Shown: positions 1 to 6,045 of the stretch, piece after piece
Numbering within the stretch: position 1 is the stretch's first letter
Layout of the letters: each line of letters opens with the position of its first letter
Assembly (NCBI GenBank): GCA_937922105.1
Contig: CAKZVN010000086.1
Location: 1-13,347 of the forward strand
Direction of reading: 5' to 3'
Origin: an uncultured Litorilinea sp.
GTDB taxonomy: Bacteria; Chloroflexota; Anaerolineae; Caldilineales; Caldilineaceae
Length of the DNA: 13,347 bases
Notes under the pieces: generated by a model
The model's input: the letters and a program-made list of their open reading frames with translations, nothing else
Database searches by the model: none
Told to the model about the DNA's origin: nothing
Made by a program: the position numbers and the translations under genes

Positions 1-639
1 CCGGCGCAGGAGGTCGCACAGCGCGGCCCATTCCGCCGGGGTGTTGGCGTTGCGAAACGAATGGAGCGCAGGGTCGGCGCGGCGCAGTTCTGCTTCAGAC
101 ACGGTCTGCACTGCCACGCGACCAAAGAGATCGCGCACGCGCAGCTCACCCGCAGCCAGCATCGCCTGCGCTTGGGGTAAACAACGCCGGTGATAGAGGG
201 CACAGAGCGCCTGATAGCGCCCCTCCACCACCGGCACAATCACATCAACCCGCCGGTCGGGGAACGCATCGGCTTGGCGCGCCGTCTCTACCAAGAGGCG
301 CAACAGTGCCGGGCGCAGAAGCGGCAGGTCGCAGGCAAGCATGAGCAGCCACTCCGGTGCTTGAGCCAACCCGACGACCAACCCGGCTAACGGCCCCAAG
401 CCCGGCTGCTCATCAGCCAGGAGCGTCACCCCAGGCAATTGCGCAGCCGCAGCAACCACCGGCGCATGGTTGGCGACCACCCACACCGGCGCAAGGTGGG
501 CTTGCGCCACCACGTCGCGCATATGCGCGAGCAACGGTCGCCCGTCCGGCGGTGTAGGCAACAACGCCTTGTGCGTACCCATGCGCGTGCTGTCACCGCC
601 CGCGTTGATCAACGCTGCAACCGCCATCCGCACGACCAT
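1..639 (-). CDS. mobA: MobA-like molybdenum cofactor guanylyltransferase (3' end cut by window edge)
   Basis: The enzyme attaches a GMP moiety to molybdopterin to make the guanine dinucleotide form of the molybdenum cofactor, in the cytoplasm. Translated by hand from the minus strand, the frame is open from 639 to the left edge (213 codons). It shows the nucleotidyltransferase signature INAGGDSTRMGTHKALL near the N-terminus (family GGxSxRMGxDKxLL; Asp is replaced by His here). It also has LLADEQPGLGPLAG around residue 75, the metal-binding ACDLPLL near residue 105, and a C-terminal FRNANTPAEW, which matches the FxNxNTP motif of MobA. The family is about 190-210 residues long, so only a few residues are probably missing. 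An in-frame ATG at 627 is an alternative start that also leaves the signature intact. The Shine-Dalgarno-like AAAGG at 643-647 does not settle which is used. The gene is divergent from the enolase-superfamily gene. A generic MobA-like NTP transferase for another substrate is possible. Confidence 0.85.
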   Translation of the reverse strand, partial: MVVRMAVAALINAGGDSTRMGTHKALLPTPPDGRPLLAHMRDVVAQAHLAPVWVVANHAPVVAAAAQLPGVTLLADEQPGLGPLAGLVVGLAQAPEWLLMLACDLPLLRPALLRLLVETARQADAFPDRRVDVIVPVVEGRYQALCALYHRRCLPQAQAMLAAGELRVRDLFGRVAVQTVSEAELRRADPALHSFRNANTPAEWAALCDLLRR

Positions 640-672
640 CCACCTTTCTGGAACAACGCCGCGAGCAGAAGC

Positions 673-1878
673 ATGTCCACACTCACCACCGGTCACCTAC
701 CCACTGCCTATGATCCTCTCTTGGCTGCGCGCCAGGGGGATGTCAAAATCACTGCGATCAAAGCCATGCAACTCGCCGAGGGGCGCACCCTGCTCAAAGT
801 CGAAACCGACGCCGGGGTCGCCGGCTATGGTGAGTGTCACGGCAGCGGCCCCTTTGCCCGCGAAGTCATTGCCGGGTTGGCAGGCCCGCGGCTGCCCCAT
901 CTGGGCCTCATCGGCAAGGACCCGCTCGCCATCCAAGTCCATTTCCACAACATGTTCCATGCCTATCCCCAACGAGGACGCGTCGTGCGTATCCTCAGCG
1001 GGATTGACATCGCGTTGTGGGACCTAGCAGGCAAACTGCTCAACCAGCCCGTCTCGCGGCTGCTGGGCGGCAATTTCCGCGAGCGCATCCGCCTCTACTC
1101 CCATTGCGGTGGCGGGGACTTCCTCAGCGCCGCCGAATGGCGCGACCGCGCCGCGGAACTCAAAGCCGATCCACACGGCTTCACCGCCTTCAAGATTGAT
1201 ATCCACCACGTGCTCAAGGTGCCCATGCAGCAATATACGCCCAGCATCGGGCCGGCGGAGGCGCGTGCCGTTCACCGCGCCTACGTGCTGGCGCGTGAAG
1301 CCCTGGGCGACGACATAGACATCATCGTCCACTGTCACAACGAGTTGGACCTGCCCAGCGCCATCCGCGTCGCCCAGGCTGTGGAGCCAATCCAGCCCCT
1401 CTTTTATGAAGACCCCCTGGCGCCCCACTTTTCCGACGCCTGGACCGCGCTGCGCCGCACGACGCGGTTGCCCATTATGACCGGCGAAAACATCGAGTTA
1501 GCCGAACAGGCATTGCCCTTCCTGCAAACCCAGGCCGTGGACATCCTCCAGCCCGACCTGATCAACTCCGGCGGCATCACCGGCGTCAAACAGATCGCAG
1601 ACTTGGCCGCGCTCTATCGCATCCCCATCTGTTTGCACAACGTCAGCGGGCTGATCCTCAACATGGCGTCGCAGCAACTCTCTGCCGCGCTCTTCAACTG
1701 TCCTATGCTGGAATGCACCCGCCGCGCAACGTCTCTGCGTTGGGCCAACCCCAACCCGCTGGAGATCAAGGACGGCTACATGACCGTCTCTACCCGGCCC
1801 GGCTTGGGCGTGGAACTGGACGAGGAGTACCTGCGCGCCAACCTTGCCCCGGGTGAACCCTGGTGGGGCGCAATGTAG
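673..1878 (+). CDS. Enolase-superfamily (mandelate racemase/muconate lactonizing enzyme type) sugar-acid dehydratase, specificity unknown
   Basis: A 401-residue cytoplasmic enzyme of the enolase superfamily, which abstracts a proton next to a carboxylate on a Mg-bound acid sugar, usually leading to dehydration. The N-terminal capping domain has KITAIKAMQL and GYGECHGSGP (52-60). The barrel has a KID motif at 174-176, then VHCHNELD (219-226), YEDPL (245-249), GENIE (271-275), QPDLINSGGITG (293-304) and LHNVSG (321-326). E246 and E272 are the expected second and third metal ligands, and D295/H322 a likely Asp-His general acid/base dyad. At the first ligand position, where galactonate-dehydratase-like proteins have Asp in a VDFHGR-type strand, this protein appears to have His220. 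The start at 673 is chosen because a longer in-frame reading back to 439 overlaps mobA. The Shine-Dalgarno is weak. Its substrate may be galactonate-like or mannonate-like; the sequence alone does not decide. Confidence 0.85.
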   Translation: MSTLTTGHLPTAYDPLLAARQGDVKITAIKAMQLAEGRTLLKVETDAGVAGYGECHGSGPFAREVIAGLAGPRLPHLGLIGKDPLAIQVHFHNMFHAYPQRGRVVRILSGIDIALWDLAGKLLNQPVSRLLGGNFRERIRLYSHCGGGDFLSAAEWRDRAAELKADPHGFTAFKIDIHHVLKVPMQQYTPSIGPAEARAVHRAYVLAREALGDDIDIIVHCHNELDLPSAIRVAQAVEPIQPLFYEDPLAPHFSDAWTALRRTTRLPIMTGENIELAEQALPFLQTQAVDILQPDLINSGGITGVKQIADLAALYRIPICLHNVSGLILNMASQQLSAALFNCPMLECTRRATSLRWANPNPLEIKDGYMTVSTRPGLGVELDEEYLRANLAPGEPWWGAM

Positions 1879-1936
1879 CCGGACGTGCACTTGCACGCTC
1901 TCAACCCGACAACCCCCTTGAACAATAGGCGTACAG

Positions 1937-1943
1937 TATAAAT
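1937..1943 (+). promoter_or_regulatory. -10-like element giving a nearly leaderless transcript for the DUF1186-type gene
   Basis: TATAAAT lies 9 bases before the ATG at 1953, so transcription would begin almost at the start codon. No Shine-Dalgarno is visible in the CCCCTCGC between them. An upstream TTGAAC (1918-1923) resembles a -35 box, but the 13-base spacer is too short for a standard promoter. This is a motif-only call. Confidence 0.35.
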
Positions 1944-1952
1944 ACCCCTCGC

Positions 1953-2870
1953 ATGAGCACCGACGAGAACACCAAACCAGCAACACCGTGGACGCCCCAG
2001 TCCATCCTTGCCCAGTTCGAGGCCGACCCGGGGCGCCATCAGCGCGACGCCGTGGAAGCAGCGCTTGCCCAGCGCAATGCCATCATCCCTGCGCTCATCG
2101 AGGTGTTGCACGACGTCAGTCGCAACCCGGATACCACGGCCTACCAGGTTGCCCACGTCTATGCCGCTTACCTGTTGGGGCACTTTCGCGCAGCCGAGGC
2201 CCATGCGGCGCTCCTGGAAATCGGTCGCATGGACGACGACGCCCAGTGGCGCCACTATGGGGACTTTATCACCGAGGACTACGCAACCATCTTGCTGGCG
2301 ACCTGCGCGGGCGACTATAGTGGCATCAAACACCTCGTCGCAGACCAGGCCGCCAATATATTTGCGCGCAGCGCGGCAGCCGCGGCCCTTGTTCTTGCCG
2401 TGCGCTCAGAATTAGCCGATCGGGATGAGATTCTCCAGTTCATCCGCGAGATCCTTGAACAAGAGTATGCGCTAGACTCCGAGTTCGCCACGCTGCTCAT
2501 GGCGGAGTCCCTGGACCTGCGCCCGGTAGAACTACTGCCCCTCATCGAACAGGGTTATGCCAAAGACATCCTGGACCCGAACTTCATTGATCTCGAGAGT
2601 ATCCGACACACCCTCGGCGACGGCTGGCAGCAAGCCGATGAACGATATTGGCAACATCAACGCTTCCATGCCCCGGACGACATCCATGCCACCCTGAGCA
2701 GACTCAACTGGTCGGGCGAGCGTCCGGCGCACTCCCCCGCCACGCTACTGCCACGACCGGCTGGGTTGCCGTTCGGACCCTCCAACAAAGAATTGCGCGC
2801 GCAAAAGACCAAGAAAAAGAAAAAACGCAAGATTGCCGCGGCCTCACGCAAGCGCAACCGGCGCAAATAG
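1953..2870 (+). CDS. DUF1186-type HEAT-like repeat protein with a polybasic C-terminal tail
   Basis: A 305-residue, mostly helical, probably cytoplasmic protein that resembles the DUF1186 family. The family is seen in the N-terminal helix pairs (ILAQFEADPGRHQRDAVEAAL, then IIPALIEVLHDV at 44-55), the HVYAAYLLGHFRAAEAH stretch (68-84) and the conserved YGDFITEDYATILL region (102-115). No catalytic motif is apparent and the family's function is unknown to me. Many relatives end in a zinc-binding SEC-C motif. Here no Cys cluster is present. Instead residues 279-305 form a Lys/Arg-rich tail (a KKKKKRK run, ending RKRNRRK), which could bind nucleic acid or the ribosome; that is inference. It has no Shine-Dalgarno and a TATAAAT just upstream. 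Its stop is 10 bp from the stop of the convergent small gene. The ORF is certain; the family call is moderately sure. Confidence 0.7.
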   Translation: MSTDENTKPATPWTPQSILAQFEADPGRHQRDAVEAALAQRNAIIPALIEVLHDVSRNPDTTAYQVAHVYAAYLLGHFRAAEAHAALLEIGRMDDDAQWRHYGDFITEDYATILLATCAGDYSGIKHLVADQAANIFARSAAAAALVLAVRSELADRDEILQFIREILEQEYALDSEFATLLMAESLDLRPVELLPLIEQGYAKDILDPNFIDLESIRHTLGDGWQQADERYWQHQRFHAPDDIHATLSRLNWSGERPAHSPATLLPRPAGLPFGPSNKELRAQKTKKKKKRKIAAASRKRNRRK

Positions 2871-2880
2871 CGCGTCGCGG

Positions 2881-3147
2881 CTACACCAGATGGCCCCCAG
2901 CCTCGGCTTCCGCCAGCACTGCCTGGATGGTGGCTACCAACGCGCGCGCCGACTCCAGACTCAACTCCACTGCCACGCGCGCGCCCAGCCCCTCGGCAGC
3001 ATCCACAAAATCCAAATTGAGCGTATGCTCATGCGGCGCGTGGAAGGGATGGTCATAGGACACGTGGGCCTGGTGCAGCGTAAACCACTTGCCCGCCTGC
3101 TTGCCCGCGCCGTCAATCGCGATCTTCTCCGCAATCATGGTACACAT
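2881..3147 (-). CDS. Small conserved protein, DUF6295-like
   Basis: An 88-residue soluble protein beginning MCTMIAEKIAIDGAGKQAG, with a histidine-rich middle (residues 24-40, VSYDHPFHAPHEHTL) and a C-terminal helix (LSLESARALVATIQAVL). I recognise it as resembling the small uncharacterised DUF6295 family from memory, mostly by this start and the YDHPFHAP segment. Biochemical function is unknown. The several His residues around an Asp and a Glu could be a metal site, but that is speculation. The start is well supported by a strong Shine-Dalgarno (AAGGAGAGAGG) just upstream. It lies 51 bp downstream of the dienelactone-hydrolase-family gene on the same strand, so it is probably the last gene of that operon. 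It converges on the DUF1186-type gene with a 10 bp gap and no terminator hairpin visible between them. Confidence 0.75.
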   Translation of the reverse strand: MCTMIAEKIAIDGAGKQAGKWFTLHQAHVSYDHPFHAPHEHTLNLDFVDAAEGLGARVAVELSLESARALVATIQAVLAEAEAGGHLV

Positions 3148-3198
3148 GCGCCCTCTCTCCTTGCCAACCGATTGTACGCGGTATAGCCCAATGCCCCA

Positions 3199-3960
3199 CT
3201 ACGCCGCCAAGTGCTTCGCCAAGAAGCGCCAGATCTTCTCCCAACCGTCCACCGCCTGCTCTTGGCGATAGGCAGGCCGATTATAGTAGAAAAATCCATG
3301 CCCTGCGCCGGGATACATATGGAATTCATACTGCTTGCCCAGGCGGCGCAGTTCCTCCTCGTGGCGCGCCACTTGTTCGGGTGACGGGCTGCGATCCTCC
3401 TCGCCGAACAGTCCCAACAACGGGCACGACAGCCCGGATGTATAATCCAGCGGCGCAACCGGCTGCTTGTCGGTCAGTTCCTCCGGCGCCATCACGACGC
3501 GCCCACCCCACAAATCCAACACCGCATCAAAGCCCTGCACGCGGCACGCGGTCAGATAGGCATGGCGGCCCCCTGAACAGGTGCCGAAGATGCCCACCTT
3601 GCCGTTGCATTGGGGCAGACTGCGCAAGTACCGCATGGCAGCCGCCAGGTCGCCCACCGCTTGGTCGTCGGGGATGCCTCGCTCGGCGCGCACCTTCGCC
3701 GCCACATCCTCCGGTGTGCCGTGTCCGGCCCGCGCATAGAGATTGGGCGATAGCGCCAGATAGCCGTGGTGCGCGAACTTGCGCGTTGCCTCCCGATACC
3801 ATTCATCCCAGCCCGGCATGTGATGCACCATCACCATCGCCGGATAGGGTCCCGGCCCCATCGGTCGCGCAAAATAGGCATTGATGGTGTCGCCGTTGAA
3901 GCCCTGTAGGGTCACCGTCTCGGCGATCATCCCCTCATATTGGTCGGTTGTGTAGGTCAT
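3199..3960 (-). CDS. Dienelactone hydrolase family alpha/beta hydrolase
   Basis: A 253-residue cytoplasmic alpha/beta hydrolase close to the usual dienelactone hydrolase length (about 230-260). Family enzymes open lactone or ester bonds. The triad is intact and of the cysteine type: Cys128 in GTCSGG (126-131), Asp189 in GEEDRSP (186-192) and His221 in GAGHGFF (218-224). The VHHMPGWDEW segment (45-54) supplies the oxyanion-hole/Glu region seen in family members. No signal peptide is present. The start is supported by GAGGGAA a few bases before the ATG. It sits 39 bp downstream of the Gfo/Idh oxidoreductase gene on the same strand, so it may hydrolyse a sugar lactone made by that enzyme. That role is inference; dienelactone or another ester could equally be the substrate. 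Confidence 0.9.
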   Translation of the reverse strand: MTYTTDQYEGMIAETVTLQGFNGDTINAYFARPMGPGPYPAMVMVHHMPGWDEWYREATRKFAHHGYLALSPNLYARAGHGTPEDVAAKVRAERGIPDDQAVGDLAAAMRYLRSLPQCNGKVGIFGTCSGGRHAYLTACRVQGFDAVLDLWGGRVVMAPEELTDKQPVAPLDYTSGLSCPLLGLFGEEDRSPSPEQVARHEEELRRLGKQYEFHMYPGAGHGFFYYNRPAYRQEQAVDGWEKIWRFLAKHLAA

Positions 3961-3999
3961 CGGTTCCCTCGTGACTGTGTGCGATGGCGTCCGGGTCGC

Positions 4000-5049
4000 T
4001 CAGTAGACACGCGTCGCCGCGCCGCCCGCCGCAGCCGAACGCAACATGGCGTCAATGAACTCCACTGAACGCGCCGCAGCCTCACCCGGCGAATCGTTCA
4101 CCCCACGCCCCTGGATCAGTTCCACAAACCGCGCGGGCGGGTCGTCGCAGCTGTAGGCCCCCGCGTCGGGCGCCAGCTCCTCCGCAAGTCGCGTGCCGTC
4201 GTGGCGCACCACCTCCAACCGCGCCCGCTCCAAGTCCAGGAAGAGCGCGCCGTCGCTGCCGAAAATGCGGATATCCACCTGAAACGGGCTACCGGGCGGC
4301 AAGGTCGCCGCGCCGGAGACTACGCCCAGCGCGCCGCCGTCAAAGATCACCGTCGCCGCGTTGTAAAGGTCCACTTGGGCGTTGGGCGCGCTGGTATGCG
4401 CCTGGACTGTCTGCGCGCGCAGCCCGGTCAACCAAAACAGCAGCCCCGCAGCATGGGTGAGTTGCCCGTGGGCATAGCCGCCGCCTTGCTCCTTGCCCTG
4501 CCAGGTCGCCGGGTCCGGTTCGGTGAAGTTGGCGCGCTGTTGGGCCGGCGGCGCGCCGCTGCCCCCAAACAGCGCCTTGGTGGGCGAAGCCATCTGGCAC
4601 ACCACATGTTCAATCGTCCCCACCAGCCCTTGATCCAAGTAGTGCTTGGCCTTGTGGTTGATCGCCTTGTACTGCCACCCATAGGGCACGAGCAGATGCA
4701 GGTTGCGCTCGCGCGCCAAGTTCACCAGTTCCCAAGCATGGTCGGCGCGCAGCGTCATGGGCTTCTCCACCATGACATGGCAGCCCTGCAACAGTGCGGC
4801 GCGCGCATGTTCATAGTGCACATGATGGGGTGACGTGACCACCACGCCGTCCAGCCCCTGCGCCAACAACTCGTGATAATCTTCCGTGGCAAACGGAAAG
4901 CCGAACTTCTCCTGCACCGCCAACAGCATCTCGCGGCCCAGGCGACAGACGCCCGCCAACTCCACATCCGGGTGTTGTGCCAACAAGGGAATGTGGTTGG
5001 CTGTGGCCCACCAACCTGCGCCGATAAAACCGATACGGACCTTGGTCAT
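4000..5049 (-). CDS. Gfo/Idh/MocA family NAD(P)-dependent oxidoreductase; candidate sugar (possibly D-apiose) dehydrogenase
   Basis: A 349-residue cytoplasmic dehydrogenase. The N-terminal Rossmann fold opens VRIGFIGAGWWATANHIP (GxGxxA nucleotide motif at about 10-15). The family's EKP motif is in VMVEKPM (about residues 93-99), and the C-terminal alpha/beta domain carries GGGYAHGQLTHAAG (about 192-205), where the conserved His of the active site would lie. The start at ATG 5049 is preferred over an in-frame GTG at 5064 because GAGG lies at the right distance and the Rossmann strand then begins at once. It leads an operon with the hydrolase and the DUF6295-like gene. D-apiose dehydrogenase of the known apiose pathways belongs to this family, and the D-apionate genes lie about 1 kb away, so it is a candidate for that step. 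The family is too broad to fix the substrate (inositol, glucose or another sugar remain possible). Confidence 0.9.
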   Translation of the reverse strand: MTKVRIGFIGAGWWATANHIPLLAQHPDVELAGVCRLGREMLLAVQEKFGFPFATEDYHELLAQGLDGVVVTSPHHVHYEHARAALLQGCHVMVEKPMTLRADHAWELVNLARERNLHLLVPYGWQYKAINHKAKHYLDQGLVGTIEHVVCQMASPTKALFGGSGAPPAQQRANFTEPDPATWQGKEQGGGYAHGQLTHAAGLLFWLTGLRAQTVQAHTSAPNAQVDLYNAATVIFDGGALGVVSGAATLPPGSPFQVDIRIFGSDGALFLDLERARLEVVRHDGTRLAEELAPDAGAYSCDDPPARFVELIQGRGVNDSPGEAAARSVEFIDAMLRSAAAGGAATRVY

Positions 5050-5077
5050 GGCTCGCCTCGTCACCGAATGGATTGTG

Positions 5078-5098
5078 CCCGTCGCGCGCCGCGACGGG
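5078..5098. promoter_or_regulatory. Perfect 9-bp hairpin in the Gfo/Idh gene leader
   Basis: CCCGTCGCG and CGCGACGGG form a perfect 9-bp stem with a 3-base loop, 28 bases upstream of the Gfo/Idh start codon. If the -10 candidate at 5125-5130 is real, it lies inside the 5' untranslated leader, where it could act as an attenuator or operator. No U-run follows, so it is not a classical terminator. Confidence 0.45.
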
Positions 5099-5105
5099 TC
5101 AAGGA

Positions 5106-5119
5106 TGAGTCGTCACTCA
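5106..5119. promoter_or_regulatory. Operator-like palindrome TGAGT-N4-ACTCA at the predicted transcription start
   Basis: TGAGTCGTCACTCA is a perfect 5-bp inverted repeat with a 4-base centre. It lies just downstream of the proposed minus-strand -10 box, across the expected start of transcription of the Gfo/Idh operon, where repressors often bind. Short palindromes also arise by chance. Confidence 0.3.
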
Positions 5120-5124
5120 GGTAG

Positions 5125-5155
5125 ATTATGGGGAGTACAACCGGAAAAAACGCAA
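5125..5155 (-). promoter_or_regulatory. Candidate promoter of the Gfo/Idh-hydrolase-DUF6295 operon
   Basis: On the minus strand CATAAT (5125-5130, five of six bases of TATAAT) is preceded at 19 bases by TTGCGT (5150-5155, which starts with the TTG of TTGACA). The spacer is slightly long. It would give a leader of about 70 bases containing the 5078-5098 hairpin. Motif-only call. Confidence 0.35.
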
Positions 5156-5298
5156 TTGCATTCTACAAAAAGGTTTGCGAGAATGAAAGCCGCGGCGCGC
5201 AGTCCCTCCACCAAACGACAGGGCGGCCCCACCGTTTGCGCCCTTGCAACGCTGCGGCCCCATCAACACCGGCTACCAGGCTATCCGGGAGGTAACGC

Positions 5299-5754
5299 AT
5301 GTTTCGCACCATCCTACTACCGCTGGACGGCTCCCGCCTTGCCGAGGAGTCCATTCCCTACGCCGAATCGCTGGCACGCCAATACGACGCCGATCTGGTC
5401 CTCGGCTGGGTCATCCAACTGCGTACCACCGCGGCGTCGGAGTTCGACCCACTGCCGCATGGTGTCGCTGCGCTCTTCGACACCACCATTGACCGCGAGC
5501 GCGCGCAGACCTACCTGGGTGCCATCAAAGAACGGTTGGCGGGGCGGGGATTGCGCGTCTCGACCCGCATCGCCGAGGGCTACTCCATCGCCGACACCAT
5601 CGTCGCCATGTCCAAAGAGATCAAGGCTGACCTCATCGTCAAAACAACCTATGCGCGGTTGGGTTTGAGTCGCTGGCTCCACGGTAATGTCGCCGCCGAA
5701 GTCTTGCAGCGCGCGCCGTGCCCCCTCTTCCTGGTCCGCGTTACCGACAGCTAA
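5299..5754 (+). CDS. Universal stress protein (UspA family)
   Basis: A 151-residue single-domain Usp protein, cytoplasmic, of the size typical for the family. The N-terminal strand FRTILLPLDGSRLAEESIPYA has the conserved Asp10. The C-terminal ADLIVKTTYARLGLSRWL followed by HGNVAAEVLQRAPCPLFLVR matches the family end. The ATP-binding signature is normally G-x2-G-x9-G-S/T. Here the first Gly is Ala119 and the final Ser is Asn130, with Gly122 and Gly129 kept, so nucleotide binding may be altered or lost. The start is decided by a strong Shine-Dalgarno, GGGAGGT at 5287-5293. It stands alone on the plus strand, divergent from the Gfo/Idh gene and convergent with the apnO-like gene. A stress-response role is the family's general theme; no specific partner can be named. 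Confidence 0.9.
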   Translation: MFRTILLPLDGSRLAEESIPYAESLARQYDADLVLGWVIQLRTTAASEFDPLPHGVAALFDTTIDRERAQTYLGAIKERLAGRGLRVSTRIAEGYSIADTIVAMSKEIKADLIVKTTYARLGLSRWLHGNVAAEVLQRAPCPLFLVRVTDS

Positions 5755-5783
5755 GCGCACCGATCTCGCACGCGCCCCTTGCC

Positions 5784-5945
5784 GGGTTGATCGCCAAGTG
5801 GTCTGAGCGCCATGTAGCCGTCATTCTGAGGAGCGTAGCGACGGCCTGCCCTGACTCCTACGAAGGGAAGAATCCCGGCAACTCACCAGAGGGGGATGCT
5901 TCGCTGCGCTCAGCATGACCTCCTTTTCTACTTGGCGATCAAACC
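5784..5945. repeat. Nested inverted-repeat element (REP/MITE-like)
   Basis: Two inverted repeats are nested here. The outer arms are 5784-5799 and 5930-5945 (TTGATCGCCAAGT core, 15 of 16 matching). The inner arms are 5820-5842 (GTCATTCTGAGGAGCGTAGCG) and 5899-5919 (CTTCGCTGCGCTCAGCATGAC), imperfectly complementary. No ORF with any family resemblance lies inside. This style of short GTCATTCTGAG...CTCAGAATGAC repeat is, from memory, common between genes of Chloroflexota and some other phyla. It fills most of the gap between the convergent usp and apnO-like genes, so it may also act as a transcription barrier. No transposase and no clear target-site duplication were seen. Confidence 0.6.
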
Positions 5946-5970
5946 ACGAAGGAGTGAAGGAAGTCTTGCG

Positions 5971-6015
5971 GAGTTCCCAATGCCCCGCCGACACATCACG
6001 GGACATCGGGAACTC
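5971..6015. terminator. Hairpin downstream of the apnO-like gene, possible terminator or second part of the repeat
   Basis: GAGTTCCCAATG (5971-5982) pairs with CATCGGGAACTC (6004-6015) over 12 bp with one mismatch, and three further inner pairs are possible after one more mismatch. It begins 31 bases past the stop of the apnO-like gene, the right place to end the RuBisCO-like operon on the minus strand. There is no clear U-run, so a strict intrinsic terminator is doubtful. It may belong to the adjacent repeat. Confidence 0.4.
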
Positions 6016-6045
6016 AGAACAACGGCTACCGAGCGCACGGACTCT

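Noticed and set aside
439..672. A 78-codon N-terminal extension of the enolase-superfamily gene
   Set aside because: It runs antisense through mobA, is Arg/His-rich, and the family fold begins only after the ATG at 673.
1883..1896. CGTGCA-CT-TGCACG palindrome after the enolase-superfamily gene, as a terminator
   Set aside because: The loop would be only two bases and there is no T-run; it may be a chance palindrome.
5156..5184. TTGCAT with GAGAAT at 17 bases as a plus-strand promoter for the Usp gene
   Set aside because: Only three of six and four of six consensus bases match, which is weak in any sequence; I did not list it.
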